44,549 bases of DNA, from assembly GCA_040754095.1 (NCBI GenBank), contig JBFMFO010000021.1, forward strand, positions 1-44,549. Direction: 5' to 3'. Every line of letters begins with the position of its first letter. Within the stretch, counting starts at the first letter, position 1. Positions 35,622 through 43,561 of the stretch are shown here, piece by piece. The notes below the pieces were generated by a model. That model was not told the origin of the DNA, did not search any database, and was given only the letters and a program-made list of their open reading frames with translations. The stretch is from QYQD01 sp040754095 (GTDB taxonomy: Bacteria > Desulfobacterota > QYQD01). Both the position numbers and the translations under genes were made by a program.

Positions 35622-36136
35622 AGAAAATCATCCTGGTAACCGGAGGCTGCCGGAGCGGCAAGAGCCGTTTTGCCCTGGACTATGCCAACCGTCACTTTAC
35701 AAACCGGCTATACCTGGCTACGGGACAGGCCCTGGATGAGGAGATGAAGGAGCGGATAAGAAATCACCGAAAAGAACGGGGCCAGGACTGGCGCACCGTG
35801 GAGGAACCCCTGAATATTGCCGGGGCCATAGAAAAGGAGGCAGCAAAGGCCGGTGTTATACTCATTGACTGCGTCACACTGTGGGTCTCCAATATGCTGC
35901 TCCAGAATATGCCCGAAAAGGAAATAATGCACTCAACAGGATCTCTCGCGGAGAGGATACAAAAATTCCCCTGTTCCTTTGTCCTGGTAACCAATGAGGT
36001 CGGAGCCGGTATCGTCCCGGAAAACAGGCTGGCCCGGAGATTTCGTGACCTGTCCGGTATAGCCAACCAGAAGCTGGCCGCCTGTGCCGATGAAGTCTAC
36101 TGGCTGGTGGCCGGCATACCGGTAAAGGTTAAATAG
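35618..36136 (+). CDS. cobU: Adenosylcobinamide kinase / phosphate guanylyltransferase
   Basis: A 172-residue bifunctional enzyme that phosphorylates adenosylcobinamide and attaches GMP. The P-loop GGCRSGKS is at 9-16, H50 in the RNHRKERG stretch corresponds to the guanylylated histidine, and IDCVTLWVSN and TNEVGAGIVP are family signatures. The ATG at 35618 overlaps the cbiR stop. Confidence 0.95.
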   Translation: MKKIILVTGGCRSGKSRFALDYANRHFTNRLYLATGQALDEEMKERIRNHRKERGQDWRTVEEPLNIAGAIEKEAAKAGVILIDCVTLWVSNMLLQNMPEKEIMHSTGSLAERIQKFPCSFVLVTNEVGAGIVPENRLARRFRDLSGIANQKLAACADEVYWLVAGIPVKVK

Positions 36137-36153
36137 GAGGTAACAGGGTTGGT

Positions 36154-36410
36154 TTTTGAAACGCTATGGGCTTCGAAGTATGCTGGATCCTTCGATATAG
36201 CGTAGCTTCAAATTCGAAATCCGAAGCACGAATCTCGAAACAATATCGAATGATTAAAATCCGAATTATCAAAACGAATTGTTCGTGTTGCGGTTTTGAA
36301 CATTGAGACATTAGAAATTTGAATTTGTTTCGAGTTTCGATATTCGAGTTTCGGATTTGGCTCCAATCCCGAAGCAATAGGAACTTTCGGACTTAATAAT
36401 CGTTTCAAAA
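36154..36410. repeat. MITE-like element between cobU and cobT
   Basis: A 257-base element with perfect 10-base terminal inverted repeats, TTTTGAAACG (36154-36163) and CGTTTCAAAA (36401-36410). Inside, ATTCGAAATCCGAAGCACGA on the left faces TTGTTTCGAGTTTCGATATT and TCGAGTTTCGGATTT on the right. It is more AT-rich than the flanking genes and has no transposase, so it looks like a non-autonomous mobile element. Confidence 0.75.
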
Positions 36411-36416
36411 CACTAA

Positions 36417-36428
36417 TAGTGATATAAT
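36417..36428 (+). promoter_or_regulatory. Possible -10 box in front of cobT
   Basis: GATATAATAAAA contains a perfect TATAAT (36423-36428) about 20 bases before the cobT start. No good -35 hexamer is seen at the right distance inside the neighbouring repeat, so this is tentative; a promoter here would rescue cobT-cobS-cbiP expression despite the insertion. Confidence 0.3.
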
Positions 36429-36447
36429 AAAAATTTTGAGGTAAAAA

Positions 36448-37521
36448 ATGACACAACTTAGGGACATCATCGCCAAAATCGAACCGATTGATCTGAAAAT
36501 AATGGAGAAGGCCAAAAATCACACCGCCGAACTGTGTATGCCGCCCCGTGCCATGGGAAGATTGCACGAGATAGGCGAGCGGCTGTGCGGCATAACGCGC
36601 AGCCTCAATCCTTCCGTCAAAAAGAAAGGTTTTTTGGTCATGGCCGGTGACCATGGGGTAGTTAAACAAGGCATAAGCGCCTTTCCACAGGAGGTCACCG
36701 GGGAGATGGTCAAAAACTTTGTCCGGGGCGGCGCCGGCATAAACGCCTTGGCCCGCCAGCTTCCTGCCGAGGTGCTGGTGGTCGATATGGGCATCATCCC
36801 GGATTTGCCGGACGCTATCCAGGGAGAAAATCGCTTTATAAAGAAAAGGATTGCTCCGGGAACGAATGATTTTACAAACGGTCCGGCCATGACCCGGGAG
36901 CAGGCGAAAGAGGCGATCATGGCTGGTTTTGATCTGGCCGCAGCCATGTTTGCTGGGGGCATAACACTCCTGGGAACCGGCGATATGGGGATCGGAAACA
37001 CCACTCCGTCCAGCGCCATCGGTGCCGTTATTACCGGGCAGTTCGTAGAGGATATGACCGGCCGCGGCACGGGCATATCCGATGCATCTTTGCAAAAAAA
37101 ATGTGAGATTATCAGGGCGGCCATCTCTGTAAACCAACCCGACCCGGCGGACGGAATGGACGTCCTTTCCAAGGTCGGCGGGTTTGAGATAGGCGGCATT
37201 GCGGGGATAGTCCTGGCGGCGGCCTATCACAGGAAACCGGTGGTTATCGACGGCCTTATTTCCACGGCCGGCGCGCTGATCGCCCATACACTCTGCCCCC
37301 TTGTCTCTCAATATGCCTTCGCCGGACACTGTTCTGTGGAGCAGGGGCATAAGCACATGTTGGCCCGCCTTGGTCTCGCGCCTATCGTAAATCTCGATCT
37401 GCGTCTTGGGGAAGGAACGGGAGCGGCCCTGGCCATGCACATTATTGAGGCCGCCTGCCGGGTCTTTAATGAGGTGCACACCTTTAGCCAGGCCGAGGTC
37501 AGTAAGGGGAATAATGGGTAA
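36448..37521 (+). CDS. cobT: Nicotinate-nucleotide:dimethylbenzimidazole phosphoribosyltransferase
   Basis: A 357-residue enzyme that activates the lower-ligand base as its alpha-ribotide. GTGDMGIGNTTPSSAI near residues 175-190 and the catalytic glutamate E322 in LRLGEGTGAA are diagnostic. GAGG precedes the ATG by seven bases. With a CbiR-like protein upstream, it would attach the preferred base after removal of the old one. Its last eight bases overlap cobS. Confidence 0.96.
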   Translation: MTQLRDIIAKIEPIDLKIMEKAKNHTAELCMPPRAMGRLHEIGERLCGITRSLNPSVKKKGFLVMAGDHGVVKQGISAFPQEVTGEMVKNFVRGGAGINALARQLPAEVLVVDMGIIPDLPDAIQGENRFIKKRIAPGTNDFTNGPAMTREQAKEAIMAGFDLAAAMFAGGITLLGTGDMGIGNTTPSSAIGAVITGQFVEDMTGRGTGISDASLQKKCEIIRAAISVNQPDPADGMDVLSKVGGFEIGGIAGIVLAAAYHRKPVVIDGLISTAGALIAHTLCPLVSQYAFAGHCSVEQGHKHMLARLGLAPIVNLDLRLGEGTGAALAMHIIEAACRVFNEVHTFSQAEVSKGNNG

Positions 37522-38245
37522 TTTCTTTGACGCCCTTACCTTTTTAACCATCCTGCCTGCGCCCCGGGGCAAAGGACAGATAGGAACCGGGACGTTGCCG
37601 TGGTTCCCGGTCGTCGGTCTGGTGATCGGCGGCCTTATCTTTCTCTTCGATTATATCCTGCTCCGCCTCTTTCCGGTTCAGATAACCTCTCTTTTCTCCG
37701 TCCTCTTTCTGGCGGCCATTACCGGAGGTCTTCATCTGGACGGCCTGGCCGATACGGCAGACGGGATTTTTTCCCATCGCTCGCGGGAAGATGCCCTGCG
37801 CATTATGAAGGCCAGCGACATCGGGGCCATGGGGGCCATGGCCCTGTTCTTTATTCTGGGCCTGAAATGGGCGGCCCTTGCCAACCTTCCCCGCGGCGGG
37901 GGGGCCTCATGGGCCTGCTTCGTCTTACCTGCGGCATACGGCCGGGCGGCGATGCTTTTCGGGACATATTTCCTCCCTTATGCCCGAAAGGAAGGAGGAA
38001 CCGGACGAGACTTTGTTAGTAAGGAGGGGGTTGCTAGGTTCCTCCTGGTAGTGCCGCTCATGGGACTCCCCCTGCTGGCCGGGGTAAAAACCTTCTTGTG
38101 GATGAACGGCATATTCCTGCTGATGACCGCCGTAGTCCTGGCCTTTTATAAGAAGAAGATCGGCGGTATAACCGGAGACATGCTGGGCGCGCTCAGCGAG
38201 ATGGTAGAGACCGCTCTTTTTTTAACCGGGGTATTTTTGTCATGA
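37514..38245 (+). CDS. cobS: Adenosylcobinamide-GDP ribazoletransferase
   Basis: A 243-residue integral membrane enzyme joining AdoCbi-GDP with the alpha-ribazole unit to complete the cobamide. GGLHLDGLADTADGIFS near residues 73-89 carries the acidic active-site residues, and HRSREDALRIMKASDIGAMG follows. Several hydrophobic segments cover the rest. TAAGGGGA precedes the ATG, which lies inside the end of cobT; the frame is open further upstream but that part is cobT sequence. Confidence 0.94.
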   Translation: MGNFFDALTFLTILPAPRGKGQIGTGTLPWFPVVGLVIGGLIFLFDYILLRLFPVQITSLFSVLFLAAITGGLHLDGLADTADGIFSHRSREDALRIMKASDIGAMGAMALFFILGLKWAALANLPRGGGASWACFVLPAAYGRAAMLFGTYFLPYARKEGGTGRDFVSKEGVARFLLVVPLMGLPLLAGVKTFLWMNGIFLLMTAVVLAFYKKKIGGITGDMLGALSEMVETALFLTGVFLS

Positions 38246-39735
38246 AAAAACACCGGGCCAAGGCATTGATGATTCAGGGGACAGGCTCCGGCGTAGGAAA
38301 GAGCGTCCTCGTCGCCGCCTTTGGCCGGATACTTAAGGAAATGGGCATCAGCGTTGCCCCTTTCAAGGCCCAGAATATGGCCCTTAATTCCTATGTCACG
38401 GCCGATGGTCTGGAGATGGGCCGGGCTCAGGTCTATCAGGCCGAGGCCTGCGGCCTTCAGCCCGACGTGCGCATGAACCCCATCCTCCTTAAACCGTCGG
38501 CCGACAACTGCTCGCAGGTCATTCTTCTGGGCCGGACGGACGGCAATCGTAATGCCCGGGATTATTACCGCCGCTATAAGAGACACCGTGAAATAGCGCA
38601 GAAGACATACGACGGGCTGGCCCGCGAGTATGAGGTTATAGTGATCGAAGGGGCAGGAAGTCCGGCGGAGATTAACCTGCAGGACCGCGATCTGGTTAAT
38701 ATGCAGATGGCGCAATATGCCGGAGCGGGGGTACTCATTGTCGGCGACATTGACCGGGGCGGGGTCTTTGCCTGGATGAAGGGCACCTATGACCTTATCC
38801 AGGAGGAGTATAAACCCCTGGTCAAGGGGTTCCTCATCAATAAATTTCGCGGTGACCGGGCCCTCCTGGAGCCGGGGATAGAGATGTTTGAAAAGGGCAT
38901 CAACTTACCGGTCCTGGGCGTTTTCCCTTATTTTCGCGATATCTGGGTGGATGAAGAAGATGCCATACCGCCGCAGGTCGGAAAACTCGAGGTCGATACG
39001 GAAAAGGTAGTGATCGGTGTAGTTGTGCCCCCGCGCATCTCCAATTTCACGGATTTTACCCCCTTAACTCTGGAACCGGATGTCTCCCTGCGCTTCCTGC
39101 GCAGTCCGGCCGAGATCGACCTCTGTGACTGCCTGATCCTGCCCGGCAGCAAGGCCACCCTGGCCGACGCCGTACATCTTCGTAAGCATGGCTGGGATGC
39201 GCGCATAAAGGAGGCCTGTGCCGGAGGCACGGCCATTGTCGGCATCTGCGGCGGCTATCAGATGTTGGGAGAAAAGCTGTTTGATCCCTATGGAACAGAA
39301 AGCGACATCCGGAAGACAGAGGGACTGGGGCTTCTGCCGGTAGAGACCACCATCGAACGCGGGAAGGTCTTGCGGCAGGTCTGCCACCAGACGGTTTCTT
39401 CACCTGTCTTTCCCGCCGGTACAAGCGTCTTCGGCTATGAGATACACATGGGCCTGACAAGAATAAAAGGCCGCATCCTGCCGCTGGTGGACACCCCGGA
39501 GACCGCAGTGGCAGTCATGTCAGACCATAACCCGGTACTGGGCACATACATACACGGCGTCTTCGACAGCGACCGGGCGCGGCGCAGTTTTATCAACTGG
39601 CTGCGCCGGCAAAAGGGACTCCCCCCTTCTACGTCCGGTTTTTCGTACCATCTTTTCCGTCAGGAGCAATTGGACAAACTGGCCAGGGTGGTGCAGGAAA
39701 ATTGTGACCTGGAACGGATACTGAGATTGCTATGA
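38242..39735 (+). CDS. cbiP: Adenosylcobyric acid synthase (glutamine-hydrolysing)
   Basis: A 497-residue ligase amidating four side chains of the corrin ring, also called cobQ. The N-terminal dethiobiotin-synthetase-like ATPase has GTGSGVGKS near 13-21. The glutamine amidotransferase domain has its nucleophile C336 in GICGGYQ and histidine H438 in YIHGVFD. It starts inside the cobS stop (ATGA) and its own stop overlaps the next gene. Confidence 0.96.
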   Translation: MKKHRAKALMIQGTGSGVGKSVLVAAFGRILKEMGISVAPFKAQNMALNSYVTADGLEMGRAQVYQAEACGLQPDVRMNPILLKPSADNCSQVILLGRTDGNRNARDYYRRYKRHREIAQKTYDGLAREYEVIVIEGAGSPAEINLQDRDLVNMQMAQYAGAGVLIVGDIDRGGVFAWMKGTYDLIQEEYKPLVKGFLINKFRGDRALLEPGIEMFEKGINLPVLGVFPYFRDIWVDEEDAIPPQVGKLEVDTEKVVIGVVVPPRISNFTDFTPLTLEPDVSLRFLRSPAEIDLCDCLILPGSKATLADAVHLRKHGWDARIKEACAGGTAIVGICGGYQMLGEKLFDPYGTESDIRKTEGLGLLPVETTIERGKVLRQVCHQTVSSPVFPAGTSVFGYEIHMGLTRIKGRILPLVDTPETAVAVMSDHNPVLGTYIHGVFDSDRARRSFINWLRRQKGLPPSTSGFSYHLFRQEQLDKLARVVQENCDLERILRLL

Positions 39736-40202
39736 CCTTGGTTAGAGAGGCGGATTTAACCGACTTCCCGTTTATACTTCCCTTGTCCAGAGATTCATTT
39801 TCCCCCTATGGCCACTATGATTTATCCATTGCCAAGTGGTTTCTTACTCCGGGCACTTATACCTTCGTCTGCGAAAAGAAAACCGACGGTAAGGTCTGCT
39901 GCGGCTTTATTATGTTTGCCATGATGAGGGATGAGCAGGACGGAGAGACCGTATTGGAGATCATGGCTATTGCCGTCTCAAAGGAGTATCGGCGGCATGG
40001 GATCGGGAGTGAATTGATAAGGTTTGTAAAGCAGTTTAATAAAGACTCATCCGAAGGCGGCAACCCTATGAAGATTAGGCTGTCCGTGGCGGAAACCAAT
40101 CAGGCCGGTCGCTCCTTCTTTGAAACATGCGGATTTTGCGTTATCGGCGAGGCCCCCTGGCGCTACCCGGCCGGACAGAAGGCCCTGCGCATGGAACTCT
40201 AA
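39732..40202 (+). CDS. GNAT-family acetyltransferase
   Basis: A 156-residue protein with a GCN5-type acetyl-CoA fold. LEIMAIAVSKEYRRHGIGSELI near residues 77-98 contains the RxxGxG-type pyrophosphate loop (RRHGIG), and NQAGRSFFETCGF near 124 is the typical C-terminal part. RimI-like and small-molecule acetyltransferases both look like this, so the substrate is unknown. It is tightly coupled to cbiP through ATGA, so it is probably expressed with the corrinoid genes. Confidence 0.85.
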   Translation: MTLVREADLTDFPFILPLSRDSFSPYGHYDLSIAKWFLTPGTYTFVCEKKTDGKVCCGFIMFAMMRDEQDGETVLEIMAIAVSKEYRRHGIGSELIRFVKQFNKDSSEGGNPMKIRLSVAETNQAGRSFFETCGFCVIGEAPWRYPAGQKALRMEL

Positions 40203-40209
40203 TTCGTGC

Positions 40210-40394
40210 TCAGCCGGAAACTATCGTTTCCGTCTTCACGCTTACAGCGCTCAGCGATTAGCATGAAGCTGGTCTGCCGTTCACAGTTGACCGTTTACCG
40301 GAAGAAAATGTCGGACAACGCTTAACGGTTAACGGATAACAAACATGCTGACTGCTCCATCCAGAAAACCGGGGTTTTCGGATGGGAACTAATT
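40210..40394. repeat. Composite repeat between the corrinoid and tungstate loci
   Basis: The convergent gap holds CAGCCGGAAACTATCG, TTACAGCGCTCAGCGATTA, the module of 14369-14448 repeated with few differences at 40261-40347 (key string GTTGACCGTTTACCGGAAG), and the 39-base palindrome of 22933-22971 at 40356-40394. The tupC stop codon (40389-40391) lies within that palindrome. Confidence 0.85.
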
Positions 40395-41078
40395 CGCCTC
40401 GGCGCATCTTTGAGAAGGAATAACCTTCCCATCTTTTAGCAAAAGCAGCCAATCTGCGAGCCTGTTTGCCTGCGCTATATCATGGGTGGTTATAACCACG
40501 ATGGATTTGCCCCTTTCTTTCATCTTCAAAATTATATCCTCTATGATCCCTGTATTTTTTTGATCAACGGATGCCGTCGGTTCATCGAGGAAAAATATCT
40601 CAGGCTCAATAACCATGGACCTGGCAATACCGAGCCTTTGTGTCTCTCCGCTGGAAAGAAGCCGTGCATTCTGGTTTCTTTTATGGATCAGACCGACAAA
40701 TTCCAGGGCCTCATCCACCCTCTCCTCTATCTCCGTCCCTTTTATTCCCCTTAGCCTCAGCCCATAAGCCACGTTCTTAAACACCGTGGCATTAAATACC
40801 CCGACCCTCGGCAACAAAAGGGTTGTCCGGCGCCTTAGTTCAATGTCTTTTTTTAAGGCATCCGCTCCTGAGAAATAGATTATCTCACCTTCATCCGGTT
40901 CTTCAAGAAGGGCGCATATCCTTAAAAACGTTGACTTGCCGCTGCCATTAGGGCCCATCAGCACATAAGTACCGCTCTTATCAAAGGAAAAGGAGCAGTC
41001 TCCAAGAACAGGCTCCCTGTTATAGTTTTTGCAGATATTGAAGACCGTCAATCTCAGGTTGAAGGCCCGCCGGGACAT
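40389..41078 (-). CDS. tupC: Tungstate ABC transporter ATP-binding protein
   Basis: A 229-residue ABC ATPase. Walker A GPNGSGKS is at 42-49, the signature is LLSSGETQRLGIARS, Walker B is IFFLDEPTASVD, and the switch histidine lies in VVITTHD. Two ATG codons are close together; the one at 41078 has GAGG nine bases upstream, while the one at 41084 is only three bases from it. The final residues fall in a dispersed repeat. Assignment to tungstate rests on tupA and tupB nearby; ATPases alone cannot be told apart by substrate. Confidence 0.88.
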   Translation of the reverse strand: MSRRAFNLRLTVFNICKNYNREPVLGDCSFSFDKSGTYVLMGPNGSGKSTFLRICALLEEPDEGEIIYFSGADALKKDIELRRRTTLLLPRVGVFNATVFKNVAYGLRLRGIKGTEIEERVDEALEFVGLIHKRNQNARLLSSGETQRLGIARSMVIEPEIFFLDEPTASVDQKNTGIIEDIILKMKERGKSIVVITTHDIAQANRLADWLLLLKDGKVIPSQRCAEAN

Positions 41079-41084
41079 AATCAT

Positions 41085-41786
41085 TTACCTCGCCACCATT
41101 CCCTTTTTTTGAATTAAATAGAGGGCCATGTTTATAATTAATGAGATAGTTAGAAGTATCATCCCCAGAGCCAGGGCAAGCTCAAAATTTCCCTTATCCG
41201 TCTCAAGCGCTATAGTCGTAGTCATAACCCTGGTATAGCCTGCGATATTTCCACCCACAATGAGTATTGCGCCTACCTCTGCCATTACCCTTCCGAATGC
41301 GGCAGTTATCCCGGACATTATCCCGTAGCGGGCCTCATTGATTACAGTGAGTGTTATCTGAAAGGGCGTGGCCCCAAGTGTCCGGGAGGCCTGTCCGATA
41401 ATAGGATCTACACTTACAATAGCCGAGTGGCAAAGAGAGGCCACGATGGGAAAAGCGAGGATGCTCTGGGCCGTCACCATAGCCGATGGAGTATAAAGTA
41501 ATCCCATGAATCCAAGGGGTCCGCTTCTTGACAGCAGAAGATACAGGAAAAGCCCGACAACCACAGGGGGAAGTCCCATGAAGGTATTCAAAAGGCCGAG
41601 GATGAAATCCTTTCCCGGAAAGCGTTTAAATCCCACCAGTGCGCCGGTGAGAAGACCGGCAGCGGTTGCTATCAATAAGGCCGTGCCGGAGACCTTCAGC
41701 GATAGGAAAATGATATCCAGAAGCTCTCGGTCACGACTCCAAATGAGGAAAAGCGCCCTTATGAATCCCTCTGTAATCGAATCCAT
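41085..41786 (-). CDS. tupB: Tungstate ABC transporter permease
   Basis: A 233-residue inner-membrane permease with about five hydrophobic helices. The cytoplasmic EAA-type loop shows ASRTLGATPFQITLTVINEARYGIMSG, the coupling site for the ATPase; LNTFMGLPPVVVGLFLYLLLS is typical of TupB/WtpB-like proteins. Its stop is directly followed by the tupC start region. No strong ribosome site is visible. Confidence 0.9.
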   Translation of the reverse strand: MDSITEGFIRALFLIWSRDRELLDIIFLSLKVSGTALLIATAAGLLTGALVGFKRFPGKDFILGLLNTFMGLPPVVVGLFLYLLLSRSGPLGFMGLLYTPSAMVTAQSILAFPIVASLCHSAIVSVDPIIGQASRTLGATPFQITLTVINEARYGIMSGITAAFGRVMAEVGAILIVGGNIAGYTRVMTTTIALETDKGNFELALALGMILLTISLIINMALYLIQKKGMVAR

Positions 41787-41842
41787 AACAGAGACAGGTA
41801 AAATTTGTAAGAGTAAAGTATGATGAACCCGGAAAAGATCAA

Positions 41843-41981
41843 TTTCTCACGCAGAGCCGGCGAGGACGCAAAAAGAATAAAATTTGGAACTCAGGAACTC
41901 ATGAAAAAATCTTTTACTCCTGATTTCTTGATTTCCAGATTTTCATTTTTCTTTGCGGTCTTTGCGCCTTTGCGTGAAAAA
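41843..41981. repeat. Nested inverted repeats between porin and tupB
   Basis: The 269-base gap 41787-42055 contains an outer pair, TTTCTCACGCAGAGCC (from 41843) facing TTTGCGCCTTTGCGTGAAA (ending 41979), and an inner pair, GGAACTCAGGAACTCATG (from 41886) facing CCTGATTTCTTGATTTCC (ending about 41936). The inner pair is the same family as 3811-3866. No gene is seen. Confidence 0.8.
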
Positions 41982-42055
41982 CTGGGCCTTTTACGGGTTC
42001 ACCAAGTATAGAATAGAAATAAATTTTTATAAATGGTTTTTATTGGAGCCGTCTG

Positions 42056-43546
42056 TTAGAAGTAAAACTGCGCCATGGTCCTGAATCTGTTGTCATGCTG
42101 ATCCTCAACCGGAACCGTTGCGGTAGAGGTCGGGGTTAATTCTCTCATCAGATAACTGTAATCCACAGAAAGTTTCAGATTGTGTCCGTAAAGATAGTAA
42201 TTTAATCCAACCGTATATTCCTGAAGGTTATCCTCAACGGCATTGTTCGTGCCGCCATTAACGCTGACAAGTCCGAGGCCTGAGGCAAAAGATTTGGCTA
42301 CTGTATTATCTTCAAGTCTTTCGACATACGCATACCTCGCCACAACTTCAAATTTCTTCGGTATGACGAAATAACCCGCGTCAAATCTATACGCGAATCT
42401 ATCCCATGTATCTCCTGCAGTTCTCTCCTGTTTCAGCCGATCATAGCCGTATTCGGCATCAAAAGAAAATCCTTTATATCTTAACAGGGCAGCTAGGTTG
42501 TAACCGGAACCTATGACATCATAGTAAGATACTGTGCTCGCAGTCCCGTCTGTTGAGCTGCGAATCTGGTTCAGCCGATCCGTATTATAGAACCCTGAGA
42601 CGAGAAAACAAACCTTAGGGGTCTGGCTGTAATCTATGTCTCCCTGCTGGAGAAGATTATATTTCCCGAATGGATTTATGGAGATTCTGCCCACCCATAG
42701 CGGATTGGAGTCAAGATTAGGGGAAGCCTTTGAATTTCTGCCGTTATAAACGCCGGACCAATATTGTAAGAATCCGTTCTGTCCAAATAAATCAACATCT
42801 CCCTGCAGTTGAACTCCTTGAGATCTGAAGAGGTTAAACCCGCCGAGAGGAAACTTTGTAACGCTATCTTCAGTGCTGACCAGAAAATTGGCATTTCCAC
42901 CGGGCCATTTCCTCGTATCATCCTTCCCATCCGCATCTGTCTCACCGGAAAAAATACTGCGCTCCACACCATTCAGCATGATCGCAGACTGCCAGAAATG
43001 AAGACCATAGGGGAGCTTGGCGCGTCCGAACTGTATTTGAGCATAAGGATGTTTCTTCCATGTCACATATGCGTCGTGCAGGTTGACGGCGCTTTGCGGT
43101 TCTAACTGGATATGGGAGAAATATGTCCAGTCTTTATTGGGCGCATTGCCGGTGAATATAACCCTCGCCCGTCTTAGGAAGAAGTTGTTCCAGTTCTCAT
43201 TGTTGGCGTTGATCTCTCTGTCGAAGTCAAGAAAGGTATGACGAAACTGGACGAATACATTCGTCTTCAATAGAAAATTTTCATCCGGGGTCTTGATATA
43301 AAAGCCCTTATTATATCCCGCCTGTAACATCTTCTTCTCGGTTTCCGCCGATTTTTTTTCTACCTCGATGGTCCTGGCCTGGGTCTCGGCCTGCCTCTTT
43401 TCCATCTCCTCTATTCTTTTGAGGAGCTTCTGCACTTCCCCTTTAAGTTGTTCTATCTCTGCATTTGAATCTGCCGCCGGAGCAGGTAGTACCCACACTG
43501 AAAGCGAAAAAACAAAGAGCGCCACAAACACACTTAATTTTCTCAT
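42056..43546 (-). CDS. Outer-membrane porin with N-terminal coiled coil
   Basis: A 496-residue porin of the phosphate-selective porin O/P kind. A signal peptide covers residues 1-25 (cleavage after APAA or nearby). Residues about 27-75 form a charged coiled coil (EIEQLKGEVQKLLKRIEEMEKR). From about residue 80, alternating strands predict a beta barrel, and the protein ends in QFYF, the C-terminal aromatic recognised by the assembly machinery. AAAAGGA lies before the ATG. It follows tupA by 15 bases, so it is probably the outer-membrane channel of this uptake system. Confidence 0.88.
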   Translation of the reverse strand: MRKLSVFVALFVFSLSVWVLPAPAADSNAEIEQLKGEVQKLLKRIEEMEKRQAETQARTIEVEKKSAETEKKMLQAGYNKGFYIKTPDENFLLKTNVFVQFRHTFLDFDREINANNENWNNFFLRRARVIFTGNAPNKDWTYFSHIQLEPQSAVNLHDAYVTWKKHPYAQIQFGRAKLPYGLHFWQSAIMLNGVERSIFSGETDADGKDDTRKWPGGNANFLVSTEDSVTKFPLGGFNLFRSQGVQLQGDVDLFGQNGFLQYWSGVYNGRNSKASPNLDSNPLWVGRISINPFGKYNLLQQGDIDYSQTPKVCFLVSGFYNTDRLNQIRSSTDGTASTVSYYDVIGSGYNLAALLRYKGFSFDAEYGYDRLKQERTAGDTWDRFAYRFDAGYFVIPKKFEVVARYAYVERLEDNTVAKSFASGLGLVSVNGGTNNAVEDNLQEYTVGLNYYLYGHNLKLSVDYSYLMRELTPTSTATVPVEDQHDNRFRTMAQFYF

Positions 43547-43561
43547 ATAATATTCCTTTTC

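Noticed and set aside
36129..36377. An 82-codon minus frame between cobU and cobT
   Set aside because: It is translated from the inverted-repeat element and has no family signature or ribosome site.
36208..37572. A 454-codon open frame on the minus strand
   Set aside because: It runs opposite to cobT, which has full family motifs and operon context; the antisense frame resembles no protein and extends into the MITE-like repeat.
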